Source: Pseudomonadota bacterium
GTDB taxonomy: Bacteria > Pseudomonadota > Gammaproteobacteria > Steroidobacterales > Woeseiaceae
DNA: 64,000 nt
Assembly (NCBI GenBank): GCA_022572185.1
Contig: JACZWL010000005.1
Location: forward strand, 41,444-105,443
Direction: 5' to 3'
The notes under the pieces were generated by a model. The model made no database searches, had not been told where the DNA came from, and saw nothing but the letters and a program-made list of their open reading frames with translations. How positions within the stretch are numbered: position 1 is the first letter of the stretch; each line of letters begins with the position of its first letter. Made by a program: the position numbers and the translations under genes. Positions 17,901-26,656 of this stretch are shown here, in pieces.

Positions 17901-20474
17901 CGCTTTGATGCTGATTTCACGACTATCTTCTGTAGCGAGTATTACAGTGTGCTCACCGGCTACCCTGCTAAAGATTTCATGTCCGGGAAATTAAATTTTT
18001 TTAGCGATTTGATTCATCCCGATGATCAGCAGTGGGTCGCCGAAGGACGTATGCAAAGCATTGCTGCCAGGAAGCCGTTCGAACAAGAATTCCGAATCAT
18101 TGACAATGCCGGAAATATTCGGTGGTTGAGCAGCCGCGGTATGGCTGTCTACGATAGCGACGGTAATCCCGAGTATGCCGACGGCACGATGTTCGACGTT
18201 ACAGAGCGAAAACGGGCCGAATTTTCTCTGACTGAGGCAAAGGAGGCTGCAGATGAGGCCAATCAGGCAAAAGGTGACTTCCTGGCAAACATGAGCCATG
18301 AAATTCGTACGCCGATGAATGCCATTATGGGTCTGAGTGACCTGTGTCTTCGTACAGGGCTAAATCCCAAACAACAGGACTACCTTAGCAAAATACACGC
18401 CTCCGCCAATGCTCTGCTAGGCATCATCAACGATATCCTCGATTTCTCAAAGATCGAGGCCGGTAAGGTGGAGATTGAGCAGATACCGTTTCTGCTCAAC
18501 GAAGTACTGGACAGCCTGGCGATCGTGTCAACGGGCCGATCGCAGACCAAGGGCCTGGAATTGCTGTTCCGGCGCGATCCGCATCTTCCCGATGTGCTGC
18601 TGGGCGACCCGATGCGCCTGGGTCAGGTGCTAAGCAATCTCGTCAGCAATGCGATCAAGTTCACCGAAGCCGGTGAAGTTGTCGTTGAACTGCAGCAGAA
18701 GAAACGATCCACCAGTAACGTGACCGTGCAATTTTCGGTCAGCGACACGGGTATCGGGATGAATGAAGAGCAGCTGTCGCATTTGTTCCAATCCTTCTCT
18801 CAGGCCGACAGCACAATTACGCGCCAATACGGCGGCACCGGGCTGGGCCTGGTAATTTCGCAGCATTTGACCCGAATGATGGGCGGTGATATCGAGGTCA
18901 CCAGTACTGCAGGTCAGGGCAGTACGTTCAGTTTTGACCTTGAAATGGCTGTTGTCGAGGAAAAGGCGTTGGTCGTTGAATCCGACCAGGAGCTCAAGGA
19001 CTTGAGTGTGCTGGTCGTGGATGACAATGCCCTGGCACGGCAAATTCTCAACGAGTACCTGGATTCATTCGGCTACCAGGTGACATTGACAGACAGTGGT
19101 GAACAGGCTCTGGAACGCCTCGAGCAATCGCAGCCTTTCGACCTGGTTTTGGTGGACTGGGTGATGCCGGGTATCAGCGGGCTGGATGTGGCTGCCGCGA
19201 TTCAACAGCGCGACAACCCACCGAAGGTCATCCTGGTTTCTTCCCGAGACATGCACAACGTCGATCACGCCGACCTGGTAGACAATTTCCTGGCCAAACC
19301 GGTCTATCCGTCGGCGCTGTTTGACGTCATTATGCGAACCTTTGGCAAGAGGGTGGCTCATCACGCCCGCTTCCGGCGTCGGCTTGGTGAACTGAACCTG
19401 GCACCTATGCAGGGCGCGAGAGTTCTCGTGGTCGATGACTCGGAAATCAACCTGCAAATTGCCGTAGAGTTGCTGCAGGAAGCTTCGTTAGTCGTGGATG
19501 TCGCCAGCAATGGTCAAGAAGCGCTGGCCAAGTTGGCACAGGGTACCTTTGACTGCGTGCTGATGGATGTGCAAATGCCAGTCATGGATGGTTATACCGC
19601 GACGCGAAAGATCCGCGAGGACGCGCGTTTCAAGGACCTGCCGGTGCTGGCCATGACGGCGAATGCGATGCCGGAAGACAAGGCCCGGGCGTTGGAAAGC
19701 GGGATGAACGATCACATTCCGAAGCCAATCAATCCGCAGGAACTGTATCGTGCCTTGCTCCACTGGATAACAGGTGAGGAACAGCAGGCGACCCCTTATT
19801 CACCTGGAGGATCTGGCTCTGGAGCGGACGCATCAACATTTCTGGAATCAGGAAAAGAGGCTCCCGGTCTGCCCAGCGAACTTTCGGGCATTCGGATCAA
19901 TGAAGGGCTTGTGCGGCTGAATGGCAACGCAACGCTTTATTTGAAACTGCTGCAGGATCTGATTTCCGAATATGCCGACTGCGCCAGCCATATACAACAG
20001 CAGCTAGACACCGGCAACCTGGAGGATGCCAGAAAACTGGCGCACAAGTTGCGGGGTATTGCCAACAATCTCAGTGCGTACCAGGTTGGTGAAGCGGCGG
20101 AAGTAATTGAAGAGCACCTCAAGGCGCAGCGAGCCGTGACAGTGGAGGACGTGCGCGCCCTGCACGCTGCGTTTGCCACATTGACGGATTCAGTATCCCG
20201 GATCTCGGATGGCATGGAAACCGGTGCAAGCACCGGTATCCGGAATCTTGAGGAAACGCTGAAACTCCTGCGGGAGCTGCAACAGTTGATTGCCAGCAGT
20301 GATCCCCGGGCGCTTGACCTCATCGAACAACTGCTAGCCGAGGTGGATACGGCACCAGAACTGGCCAAGGATCTTGGTGCCGCCAAAGAATTACTGGGGG
20401 CCTACAACTTTGCCGACGCTGCGCTCAGTTTGTCAAACGTGGAAGCAGTCATTGGCGAGTCGATCTCGAGCTAG
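14967..20474 (+). CDS. BvgS-like hybrid sensor kinase with tandem solute-binding domains
   Basis: 1835 residues from a TTG at 14967 with CAGG upstream. Signal peptide; two SBP_bac_3 (Venus flytrap) domains at about 30-270 and 279-510, close copies of each other (both begin with [10 protein letters not shown]); TM 524-546; TM 565-589; a second periplasmic sensor region about 590-905; TM 905-931; PAS about 963-1085; HisKA with His1111; HATPase about 1210-1330; two receivers (Asp1397, Asp1534); and an Hpt domain with His1693 ([11 protein letters not shown]). All phosphorelay residues are intact. The tandem flytraps plus an extra sensor imply several small-molecule inputs (amino acids or similar). 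Output partner not encoded next door except perhaps the receiver at 14060. Confidence 0.93.
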   Translation: MKTWIKSQLCLVLAGLLSVTPLIPANAQDLELTEAERTWISDHPVIRVHNEMDWPPFNFNENGEPRGLSIDFMNLVASRVGLQVEYISGPSWQQFLDMIRGGELDVIANATPTPERREYMHFTSTFIDQPVVIVIDESTTGINSLEDLHGRRVAVVEGFFHHEYMERKYLDAELILETDILGCLYAVIEGRADAMVASFPVTKYLMDQHALIGLRVAGISRDPELMSSTALAVRKDWPVLRDILQKGMDALDQEEMTALRQKWFGAEFTDTSTERKLVLTAEERIWISEHPVIRVHNEMAWPPYNFNVDGQPTGFSIDYMNLVGKEAGLDVEYISGPSWDEFKEMIQSDELDVMLNISITPERQEFINFTRPYSQMAVAVIVKDPNIGIRSFDDLRGLKVAATRGFSTEEYLTQEYPDVELVLEDNILATLYAVLEGRADATMDDFSALNYLMQQHGLPGLHLAFLSNDREMAEKPAIGVRKDWPILRDILQKTMDSLDEADVTELRKKWLGVDREVVPTAGALNTVWWLVGGVLGLFLLLMLLNIISRRFSTGEGAVLQTGTLRFRILIFGFLSIFVVLIAIVGWFALERINGKILQDINNNLENVLLTTAERLEIWVEQQNTVLTQIARNPIIVTDVEGLLSVDAEAETLLRSNELAAIRNALAQFQEEFGLGFFIVNRQGISVGSDRDNSVGTRNLIATQRPELLGRVFGGESLFVPPVISEVAAADGSIERTTSLFIAVPVRRSTGEVIAALAMGLDPALGFSRMLQFSRIGESGESYAFDQTGTLMSASRFESDLRAIDLLGEGESSILNIQIRDPGGNMTEGFRSDLPRAEHPLTLMAESAIAASADARNQRSPVQRNIEGYRDYRGVSVYGAWLWDGQLGLGLTSEIDVAEAMSTFTIVRLTSFGVLGVTLFLSLGGILFVLATGERTNNALIRARDELEGRVEERTRDLNAAKEKFSTLVENIPGAVYSFRFDADFTTIFCSEYYSVLTGYPAKDFMSGKLNFFSDLIHPDDQQWVAEGRMQSIAARKPFEQEFRIIDNAGNIRWLSSRGMAVYDSDGNPEYADGTMFDVTERKRAEFSLTEAKEAADEANQAKGDFLANMSHEIRTPMNAIMGLSDLCLRTGLNPKQQDYLSKIHASANALLGIINDILDFSKIEAGKVEIEQIPFLLNEVLDSLAIVSTGRSQTKGLELLFRRDPHLPDVLLGDPMRLGQVLSNLVSNAIKFTEAGEVVVELQQKKRSTSNVTVQFSVSDTGIGMNEEQLSHLFQSFSQADSTITRQYGGTGLGLVISQHLTRMMGGDIEVTSTAGQGSTFSFDLEMAVVEEKALVVESDQELKDLSVLVVDDNALARQILNEYLDSFGYQVTLTDSGEQALERLEQSQPFDLVLVDWVMPGISGLDVAAAIQQRDNPPKVILVSSRDMHNVDHADLVDNFLAKPVYPSALFDVIMRTFGKRVAHHARFRRRLGELNLAPMQGARVLVVDDSEINLQIAVELLQEASLVVDVASNGQEALAKLAQGTFDCVLMDVQMPVMDGYTATRKIREDARFKDLPVLAMTANAMPEDKARALESGMNDHIPKPINPQELYRALLHWITGEEQQATPYSPGGSGSGADASTFLESGKEAPGLPSELSGIRINEGLVRLNGNATLYLKLLQDLISEYADCASHIQQQLDTGNLEDARKLAHKLRGIANNLSAYQVGEAAEVIEEHLKAQRAVTVEDVRALHAAFATLTDSVSRISDGMETGASTGIRNLEETLKLLRELQQLIASSDPRALDLIEQLLAEVDTAPELAKDLGAAKELLGAYNFADAALSLSNVEAVIGESISS

Positions 20475-20537
20475 GAATTGTTGGCCGATTAGTTATGCTG
20501 GCACCCTCCTGATACGATCGAGTCTGATTTATCACAC

Positions 20538-22271
20538 CTAGCCCTTGATGATACGCGGCAGAATCAGCTGGTGGCGCGGGCAAACGGACTTCGGGTTTTG
20601 ATAGACAGCACCTGCAAATGCCTGCAGATAGGATCGCAAATCACTCAGGTTGACAATTTCGTCAACGAATCCGTGTTGTGCACAATACAGTGGGTCTGAC
20701 GTGTCGCGATAGCGTTGCGCCAGCTCATTCATCTTTTCGATGATGGGTTCCAGCGGCCGTCCGGCGTCTTTCTCCTTGACTGCGCGCCGCGCATAAGTTG
20801 CAACAGCGGCAGTTTCACCGTGCATCACGGCGATTTCGGTTGCCGCCGTACCGAGCGTAAACGCATTGTGGCGATTGGCGGTCGGACCACCGAGCACATA
20901 GTGGGCGGCAGCACTGCCTTTCCTCAGTACGACGAGCATCAGCGCCACTTCTGTCTGCTGGATAGAATAAATCAGTGACTGCCCGAGTCCGAGCAGCTCG
21001 GCCCGCTCGGCTGTGTCGCCGACGTCGATGCCTGTGGTGTCCTGAAACCAGATCATCGGCACCCGGTCGCGGCCGCAGAGAGTCACGAACTCGTTCATCT
21101 TGATGAGTCCCTGACGATACAGCTTGCCGCCTATGCCGGGATAGTCACCGTACTCGGGGTAGCCTTTGCCGAGAAAACCCTGCCGGTTGCCAATGCAGCC
21201 GACAAGCATGCCGTCGATTTTGCAGAGACCGGTGTACATCTCCGGTCCGTAATCCGGACGAAACTCCATGTGTTCGCTGCCGTCGACGAGCCGGGCAAGG
21301 ATCTGATCGAAGTCGTACACCTCCTTCTGGTTGAAGGGCAACAGACTGTAGACATCTTCTGCCGGAAACTTAGGTGCAGCCGGTTCGGCGACGCGGAAGA
21401 ATTCCGGTGCGTAGGCGGGTATGCCCTTCATGTATTCCTTGATGCCGTCCAAAACCCCGGTCTCTTCTTCATAGACGTGCGAGAAGAACCCGGTATGGTC
21501 GTAATGCGTCTCTACATTACCGGGTGGGCGGCCGGTAAATTCTTTGGTTTTGGCAATAATCTCTTCCAGCATTTCTGCATCGAAGCCACCGCGCGGCGCC
21601 ATACCGGAGACAATACCGACGCCGCCGACCGCTATGTTGGCATCCTTATGTGCCAACAAAATCGTGGGACTGATGCTCTGATAGCCGCCGCCTGCCGGAT
21701 TGGTGCCGTAAATTCCCGCCAGCACCGGGACGCCGGCCTGCTCGAGTTCGGCATGTCGAAAAAATGGTGTGCCCGCGCCACGACGATTGGCGTAGAACTT
21801 CTCCTGCTCGGGAAGTTTCGCGCCGCTGCAATTGACCAGCCAGACCAGCGGAATATTCAGCCGCATTGCCAGATCTGTCACGCGCAGGATGTTTTCAGAC
21901 TGCCCGGGCAACCATGCGCCGGCCATGAACTTATTGTCGAAACCGATGACCACGGCCCAGCGTCCCTCAATCTTTGCGAGGCCATCGATGACGTTGGTCG
22001 TGCCCTCAGCGTTATCGAGCGGGTTGTACAGGGTGTGCAACGGTCTCCAGCTGCCCTCATCGACGAGATACTCGAGTCGCTGCCAGACCGTCATCCATCC
22101 GCGTGCGTTGATCTTCTCGGTCGGAAAACCAACTTCCTCGACCTTTTTCTTTTCACTATCGATTGCGGCCTCGGTCTCCCGCAACTTTGCCAGGCTTTCG
22201 GCGGCGCGCTTGATGCGCCCGGCCTTCAGCTCTTTGCCGAATTCATCCATGTGCTCGAAATAAGGTCTCAT
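20538..22271 (-). CDS. gcdA: Glutaconyl-CoA decarboxylase alpha (carboxyltransferase) subunit
   Basis: 577 residues, close to the 587 of the Acidaminococcus enzyme, which it resembles throughout: GSWRPLHTLYNP, FDNKFMAGAWLPGQ, VWLVNCSGAKLPEQEKFY, GIYGTNPAGGGYQSISPT, FQDTTGIDVG and KGSAAAHYVLGGP. Both crotonase-like halves that transfer carboxylate from the acyl-CoA to biotin are present. It transfers the CO2 of glutaconyl-CoA to the biotin carrier, releasing crotonyl-CoA. No biotin carboxylase gene is nearby, which argues for a decarboxylase rather than a carboxylase. It is the last gene of a five-gene operon, 15 bp after the acyl-CoA dehydrogenase. Confidence 0.93.
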   Translation of the reverse strand: MRPYFEHMDEFGKELKAGRIKRAAESLAKLRETEAAIDSEKKKVEEVGFPTEKINARGWMTVWQRLEYLVDEGSWRPLHTLYNPLDNAEGTTNVIDGLAKIEGRWAVVIGFDNKFMAGAWLPGQSENILRVTDLAMRLNIPLVWLVNCSGAKLPEQEKFYANRRGAGTPFFRHAELEQAGVPVLAGIYGTNPAGGGYQSISPTILLAHKDANIAVGGVGIVSGMAPRGGFDAEMLEEIIAKTKEFTGRPPGNVETHYDHTGFFSHVYEEETGVLDGIKEYMKGIPAYAPEFFRVAEPAAPKFPAEDVYSLLPFNQKEVYDFDQILARLVDGSEHMEFRPDYGPEMYTGLCKIDGMLVGCIGNRQGFLGKGYPEYGDYPGIGGKLYRQGLIKMNEFVTLCGRDRVPMIWFQDTTGIDVGDTAERAELLGLGQSLIYSIQQTEVALMLVVLRKGSAAAHYVLGGPTANRHNAFTLGTAATEIAVMHGETAAVATYARRAVKEKDAGRPLEPIIEKMNELAQRYRDTSDPLYCAQHGFVDEIVNLSDLRSYLQAFAGAVYQNPKSVCPRHQLILPRIIKG

Positions 22272-22286
22272 TCGTCTGTACCCCGG

Positions 22287-23441
22287 TTAGCGATTGGGGG
22301 CAAAACCGCAGGCCACACTGGAGATGATCATTTTCTGCACGTTGGACGTTCCTTCGACAATCTGCAGTGATTTTGCGTCACGATAGAAGCGCTCCGCAGG
22401 GTATTCGGTCGAATAGCCGTAAGATCCGAAAATCTTCATGCACTCGTTGGCGGCGTGGACGGCGGCCTCGGAGGCCGCAAGTTTTGCGACGGAGGTTTCA
22501 TACTGATTCGGTCGGTTCTGATCCTTGAGCCACGCAGCCCGATAGACCAGTAGCCTGGCTGCCTCGTGTTCGACGACCATGTCGGCAATCTGGGCCTGGA
22601 TCATCTGATGCCTGGAAATGGGCTTGCCGAACTGAATGCGCTCATTCGCATAGTTGATAGACAGTTCGAGAGCGCCACCGGCTACGCCCAGTGCGCCCGC
22701 GGCGCAGTTGATGCGCGTATTGTTGAGCTGCCACATGCAGATCTTGAAGCCATCACCTTCCTCGCCGAGCAGGGCATCCTTGGGAATCTTCGCGCCATCA
22801 AAGACAAATTCGCCGGTCGGTGAACAGTGCAGGCCGAGCTTGGTGTCAATTGCCGTTGCCGTGCAGCCCTCGAGGTTCTTGGGCTCAATGATGAATGCCG
22901 AGATTCCCTTGTGTTTCTTTTCCTTATCGGTGTAGGCATAAAGCAAGCCGGCGTCGCCGACGTGCGCATTCGAAATCCATGTCTTGCTGCCATGCAGTGC
23001 CCAATGATCGCCGCCATCAGTGGCATAAGTCTTCATGCTCGATACGTCTGATCCCGCACTGGGCTCGGTCATGGCGAAGAAACCGAGCTTTTCACCTGAG
23101 ATCCATCCGGGAATGTATTTCTCTTTCTGCGCATCGCTGCCGTACCTGGCGACGGCGAGCGCGGGTCCGAGGTTCTGCATATTGAATTGTACCCGCCAGG
23201 AAGCGGACACCCGGGCGATCTGTTCCGCCATCAGGACGGATTCGAGGAAACCCATGCCATTGCCGCCCAGCTCCTCCGGCAGCACACAGGCAAAAAATCC
23301 CAATTCGCCCATGCGCGTGACACGATCGGCGCGAAACTCATGTTTGCTTTCCTCTTCCCGAAGCGTGGGTGCAATATCTTCTTCAGCAAAACGCCGGGCA
23401 GTTTCCTGCACCAGGCGCTGTTCTTCAGTTAATTCAAACAT
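22287..23441 (-). CDS. Acyl-CoA dehydrogenase, likely non-decarboxylating glutaryl-CoA dehydrogenase
   Basis: 384 residues with all three acyl-CoA dehydrogenase domains: FAD-binding TEPSAGSDVSSM and TWISNA, and the C-terminal VEGTSNVQ with catalytic base Glu363. Arg83 (SWRVQF) lines up with the Arg that binds the glutaryl carboxylate in glutaryl-CoA dehydrogenase (human Arg94). The Tyr before the catalytic Glu in decarboxylating enzymes is Val362 here, and the residue after the Arg is Val. With glutaconyl-CoA decarboxylase genes on both sides, the likely reaction is glutaryl-CoA to glutaconyl-CoA without loss of CO2. That specificity is inference. Confidence 0.85.
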   Translation of the reverse strand: MFELTEEQRLVQETARRFAEEDIAPTLREEESKHEFRADRVTRMGELGFFACVLPEELGGNGMGFLESVLMAEQIARVSASWRVQFNMQNLGPALAVARYGSDAQKEKYIPGWISGEKLGFFAMTEPSAGSDVSSMKTYATDGGDHWALHGSKTWISNAHVGDAGLLYAYTDKEKKHKGISAFIIEPKNLEGCTATAIDTKLGLHCSPTGEFVFDGAKIPKDALLGEEGDGFKICMWQLNNTRINCAAGALGVAGGALELSINYANERIQFGKPISRHQMIQAQIADMVVEHEAARLLVYRAAWLKDQNRPNQYETSVAKLAASEAAVHAANECMKIFGSYGYSTEYPAERFYRDAKSLQIVEGTSNVQKMIISSVACGFAPNR

Positions 23442-23473
23442 CTTTCCAGTCCCGACGTATTCAATTGACGCAC

Positions 23474-23689
23474 TCAGTCGATTACGGCGAGCACATCATC
23501 CTCTTCGACCGCATCGCCTTTCTTTACCTTGATTTCGGAAATCGTGCCATCGCAGGGTGCGTAGACGGGAATCTCCATTTTCAAGGCCTCGACGACGAAA
23601 ACTTCATCGTCCTCCTCAACTTTATCACCAACTTCCACGGACACCTTCCAGATGTTGCCAGACAGCGCGGCCAGAACTTCTTGTGCCAT
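23474..23689 (-). CDS. gcdC: Biotin carrier (gamma) subunit of the decarboxylase pump
   Basis: 71 residues, a bare biotinyl domain. The biotinylation motif is EALKMEI with target Lys37 (the second residue of the usual EAMKM is Leu). The fold repeats are complete: VSVEVGDKVEEDDEVF, then APCDGTISEIKVKKGDAVEEDDVL. The Ala/Pro-rich linker of longer GcdC proteins is missing, so it must associate with the membrane part by other contacts. It carries carboxyl groups from GcdA to GcdB. It lies 22 bp after gcdB and 32 bp before the dehydrogenase. Confidence 0.93.
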   Translation of the reverse strand: MAQEVLAALSGNIWKVSVEVGDKVEEDDEVFVVEALKMEIPVYAPCDGTISEIKVKKGDAVEEDDVLAVID

Positions 23690-23711
23690 ATCTATTCCTT
23701 CCTTGAGTCGA

Positions 23712-24815
23712 TTACTTCAGTAATGTCAGAAAAATTCCCGCGGCGATAACCGTGCCGATAACACCGGCGATATTCGGGCCCATTGCGAACATCAGAAGGT
23801 TATTCTTCTTATCAGCCTCGACCCCCATTCTTTGCACGACGCGTGCCGCCATTGGCACGGCCGATACGCCCGCGCCACCGATCAGCGGATTTATCTTGTT
23901 AGACGTAAACAGATTCATGAGCTTTGCGAGGATCACGCCGGTCGCCGTTCCAATTATGAATGCAACCAGCCCGAGGAAGAATATGAAAAGCACGTCGTTG
24001 CGGAGAAAGTTCTCGGCGGTCATTGTTGCGCCGACACTGATGCCTAAAAAAATCGTGACAATATTCATCAATGAATTTTGCGCGGCATCCGTCAGGCGAT
24101 CGACAACCTTCGACTCACGAAACAGATTACCCAGCATGAACATCGCAATCAACGGTGCGGATGCAGGCACGAGCAAAATAATGACTACGGTTGCCGCAAT
24201 CGGGAAAAACAGCTTCTCGCGGGCTCCGATCTTGCGCCCCTTTTTCATGCGGATTCTGCGTTCGTTTTCTGTTGTCAGTAAACGCATGATCGGTGGCTGA
24301 ATGATCGGCACCAGCGCCATATAGGAATAAGCTGCAACGGCACAGGCGCCCAGCAGATGCGGTGCGAGTTTGGCTGCAAGAAAGATAGTCGTCGGGCCGT
24401 CCGCGCCGCCAATAATGCCGATGGTCGCCGCTTCCTCGAGCGTAAAACCAAAGGACGTCGCAGCGAAAAACGTGACGTAGACGCCGGCCTGCGCTGCTGC
24501 TCCGAGGAATATCAGGCGGGGCTGCGAGAGCAACGGGCCAAAATCCGTCAGCGCACCCAGACCAAGGAAAATCAGCGGCGGGATCACTTCCCACTCTATG
24601 CCGTAGTGATAGAAACGCCAGATGAGGCCCTCGCCGGGTACCATGAGCTCGGTCAGCGGCAAATTGGCAATCAATATGCCGAAGCCGATGGGCAGAAGCA
24701 GCAAAGGCTCATACTTCTTGCTGATGGCAAGATAAATAAGAGTCAGACTGATCAGCCACATCACCGCCGTGCCCGGGGTGACGGCGAAAACACCCATATG
24801 CTCAAAAATGGCCAT
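23712..24815 (-). CDS. gcdB: Na+-pumping decarboxylase beta subunit (OadB/GcdB family)
   Basis: 367 residues with about nine to eleven membrane helices. The family signature [17 protein letters not shown] holds the Asp used in Na+ translocation in OadB (Klebsiella Asp203). Other conserved parts are [33 protein letters not shown] and a C-terminal [18 protein letters not shown]. It decarboxylates carboxybiotin and exports Na+. The ATG at 24815 is one base after the stop of the delta subunit (TAGCATG), with AAGG in front; an upstream start at 24854 would lie inside that gene. Confidence 0.95.
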   Translation of the reverse strand: MAIFEHMGVFAVTPGTAVMWLISLTLIYLAISKKYEPLLLLPIGFGILIANLPLTELMVPGEGLIWRFYHYGIEWEVIPPLIFLGLGALTDFGPLLSQPRLIFLGAAAQAGVYVTFFAATSFGFTLEEAATIGIIGGADGPTTIFLAAKLAPHLLGACAVAAYSYMALVPIIQPPIMRLLTTENERRIRMKKGRKIGAREKLFFPIAATVVIILLVPASAPLIAMFMLGNLFRESKVVDRLTDAAQNSLMNIVTIFLGISVGATMTAENFLRNDVLFIFFLGLVAFIIGTATGVILAKLMNLFTSNKINPLIGGAGVSAVPMAARVVQRMGVEADKKNNLLMFAMGPNIAGVIGTVIAAGIFLTLLK

Positions 24816-24816
24816 G

Positions 24817-24948
24817 CTAGCCCTTGTCTTCAGATTCGGATCGCCTGGTGGCAACGAGCGCGATAATCTTCATGGTCAGGTACAGCACTGCCATACCGAT
24901 GAATACACCACTGATCCCGTTAATGAATATGTTTATCGCTGCGTCCAA
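24817..24948 (-). CDS. gcdD: Small OadG/GcdD-like subunit of the Na+ pump
   Basis: 43 residues, read directly from the minus strand and too short for most gene finders. It starts at a TTG at 24948, with GGAG nine bases upstream; an in-frame TAA just before this rules out a longer form. One membrane helix ([28 protein letters not shown]) is followed by a charged tail ([11 protein letters not shown]). This is the layout of OadG/delta subunits, with the long linker and C-terminal region missing. It is the first gene of the operon and is translationally coupled to gcdB. In the family it is needed for assembly of the complex. Confidence 0.8.
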   Translation of the reverse strand: MDAAINIFINGISGVFIGMAVLYLTMKIIALVATRRSESEDKG

Positions 24949-25232
24949 CAGATCTTGCTCCGAATATCGTTCTTATTGGCCGGGGCCCGGCATGGGGGCG
25001 TATCATCGCGTAATGGGTTGACCTATTCAATCAGTAGCGGGAATTACGCCGAGTTCAGTCGAGCGTCACCCGGCACCGAGCTTGGCGTCGAGCTACAGTA
25101 CTCAGGAGGGGCCATCGTTCGCAGTCGCGCATGCACTTGGCACGAGCGCGTAGGGGATGAGGCTGTGCAAGGCCGATAAGATAATGTTGCGGCTCCCGGG
25201 GGCCGCAGGCAAAAAATAACAATAGCGGCAAA

Positions 25233-25550
25233 GTGAAACAGACTTTCGGAAAGGATGCGTCAGGCAGCTGGATCGAGGCATCGGGCCTCGTGCAACGCTT
25301 GCTGTCGGATGACAAGGATGGCTCGCGGCACCAACGCTTTGTTCTCGATGTCGGCGATCGGCAAACGCTCCTCATTACTCACAACATAGACATTGCAAAG
25401 CGGGTGCCGGTGGGACTCAGAGACCGCGTCAGGTTCAGGGGAATGTACGAGTGGAATGATCTCGGCGGACTGGTTCACTGGACACATCATGATCCTCACG
25501 GCGTCGAGGATGGCGGATTCGTCAAATACCGCGCCAGGACTTATCAGTGA
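25233..25550 (+). CDS. DUF3465 family protein
   Basis: 105 residues from a GTG at 25233 (no ATG upstream in frame; ribosome site weak). The whole protein fits DUF3465: GSWIEASGLVQRLLSDDKDGSRHQRF, TLLITHNIDIAKRVP, VRFRGMYEWND and VHWTHHDPHG. This is an OB-fold-like domain of unknown function; in other bacteria it is often exported or nuclease-associated, but no signal peptide is seen here. Divergent from the decarboxylase operon across about 284 bp and convergent with rpoH, sharing a terminator region. Confidence 0.8.
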   Translation: MKQTFGKDASGSWIEASGLVQRLLSDDKDGSRHQRFVLDVGDRQTLLITHNIDIAKRVPVGLRDRVRFRGMYEWNDLGGLVHWTHHDPHGVEDGGFVKYRARTYQ

Positions 25551-25562
25551 CATTGCGGACAG

Positions 25563-25597
25563 GCAAAAAAAACCCGGCCAGACATGACCGGGTTTCT
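25563..25597 (-). terminator. Intrinsic terminator of rpoH
   Basis: Stem AAACCCGG (25570-25577) pairs with CCGGGTTT (25588-25595), with a ten-base loop. Read on the minus strand the stem is followed by eight T residues, the form of a Rho-independent terminator, 20-45 bp after the rpoH stop. On the plus strand it may also stop DUF3465 transcripts, but with a shorter T-run. Confidence 0.85.
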
Positions 25598-25616
25598 CCA
25601 GGTTTCTTCGTATCAA

Positions 25617-26492
25617 TCAGACTTCCATTACTTTCTGAAGCTTCTTGATTGCACTGCCTTCGATCTGGCGAATTCGCTCGGCCGAAACGCCATAGTGATC
25701 AGCGAGCTGGTGTAGCGTTTGTTTTTTCTCTGCGAGCCAGCGGGTTTCAAGAATATGCCGGCTGCGTTCGTCAAGCGTCGTCAGCGCCTCCTTCATTCGA
25801 GTGGTTGCGTCATCGTGCCAGTCGACTTTCTCACAAAGCACCGCAGGGTCGGCGTTCGGACTGCGGAGATAGGCTGCCGGCGTAAAGAAACGGTCATCAT
25901 CGTTGGCATCGGGAACGGGATCGAACACCGCATCCCGGGCCGTAAGTCTGCGTTCCATTTCGGTGACTTCGGCCGGGCAGACACCGAGGTCCTTGGCCAC
26001 GGCGTGGGTCTCGTCATGAGATAACCAGGCAAGGCTTTTCTTAGCTTTGCGTAAGTTGAAAAACAGTTTTCGCTGCGCTTTGGTGGTGGCTACTTTAACG
26101 ATGCGCCAGTTGCGCAGCACGAATTCATGAATTTCCGCTCTAATCCAGTGCACGGCGAATGAGACAAGCCGAACGCCATAATCGGGATCAAATCGTTTGA
26201 CGGCCTTCATGAGCCCGACATTACCTTCCTGAATCAGGTCATTAAGCGGTAAGCCATAGCCCGTGTATCCTTTCGCGATATAGACGACAAAACGAAGATG
26301 TGCCATAACGAGTTCGCGCGCAGCTTCCAGGTCTTCCTCGTCACGGAACTTGCGGGACAGTGCCTGTTCGTCTTCCTTGGACAGCACCGCGATCGAGCCG
26401 ACTGCATGGATGTAGGCGTCGAGACTGCCGACCGGCCCGGCGAGGGCAAGGTCATACTTGGTGGTTGCAAGGGCTGTTGTCATCAGATTCAT
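25617..26492 (-). CDS. rpoH: RNA polymerase sigma-32 factor (heat shock)
   Basis: 291 residues. Region 2 with LVMAHLRFVVYIAKGYTGYGL and DLIQEGNVGLMKAVKRFDP, the RpoH box (AQRKLFFNLRKAKK) that separates sigma-32 from other sigma factors, and region 4.2 (LHQLADHYGVSAERIRQIE) are present. It directs core polymerase to heat-shock promoters. The ATG at 26492 has AGGAGG just upstream; a longer frame starting at 26522 would put the CIRCE operator inside the gene. It follows ftsX, the usual gammaproteobacterial order. A perfect HrcA operator lies 24 bp before the start. Confidence 0.96.
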   Translation of the reverse strand: MNLMTTALATTKYDLALAGPVGSLDAYIHAVGSIAVLSKEDEQALSRKFRDEEDLEAARELVMAHLRFVVYIAKGYTGYGLPLNDLIQEGNVGLMKAVKRFDPDYGVRLVSFAVHWIRAEIHEFVLRNWRIVKVATTKAQRKLFFNLRKAKKSLAWLSHDETHAVAKDLGVCPAEVTEMERRLTARDAVFDPVPDANDDDRFFTPAAYLRSPNADPAVLCEKVDWHDDATTRMKEALTTLDERSRHILETRWLAEKKQTLHQLADHYGVSAERIRQIEGSAIKKLQKVMEV

Positions 26493-26515
26493 GATCCTCC
26501 TGGTGGATAGAAATT

Positions 26516-26542
26516 TTAGCACTCTAGTGCTTAGAGTGCTAA
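26516..26542 (-). promoter_or_regulatory. CIRCE element (HrcA operator) upstream of rpoH
   Basis: TTAGCACTC at 26516-26524, nine bases (TAGTGCTTA), then GAGTGCTAA at 26534-26542. This is an exact match to the CIRCE consensus TTAGCACTC-N9-GAGTGCTAA. It sits between the rpoH start codon and any upstream promoter, the position where HrcA would block transcription. CIRCE is usually in front of groESL or hrcA-dnaK; here it makes rpoH a predicted HrcA target. Confidence 0.93.
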
Positions 26543-26601
26543 CACTGCTGCAGAGTTCCCTGCCGGGGGCAGGTCAAAACCCTTTGTTTTCAATATGATA
26601 A

Positions 26602-26630
26602 GAAATAATTGATGTGCCGGATTATGTCAA
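26602..26630 (-). promoter_or_regulatory. Candidate sigma-70 promoter for rpoH
   Basis: On the minus strand TTGACA (26625-26630) is a perfect -35 box, followed after 17 bases by a weak -10 (TATTTC, 26602-26607). It lies upstream of the CIRCE element in the ftsX-rpoH gap. A second -35-like TTGACC occurs nearer the operator (around 26570), so the exact promoter is open. Confidence 0.4.
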
Positions 26631-26656
26631 ATTTAAGCAGCGCGGTGGCGGATTCA

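Noticed and set aside
21270..22370. Plus-strand open frame of 366 codons opposite gcdA
   Set aside because: Antisense to a gene with end-to-end similarity to a known enzyme; His/Cys/Arg-rich and without domain patterns.
25183..25210. GC-rich hairpin TGCGGC...GCCGCA before the DUF3465 gene
   Set aside because: No T-run on either strand and a loop full of G/C; more likely a local composition effect than a terminator or riboswitch.
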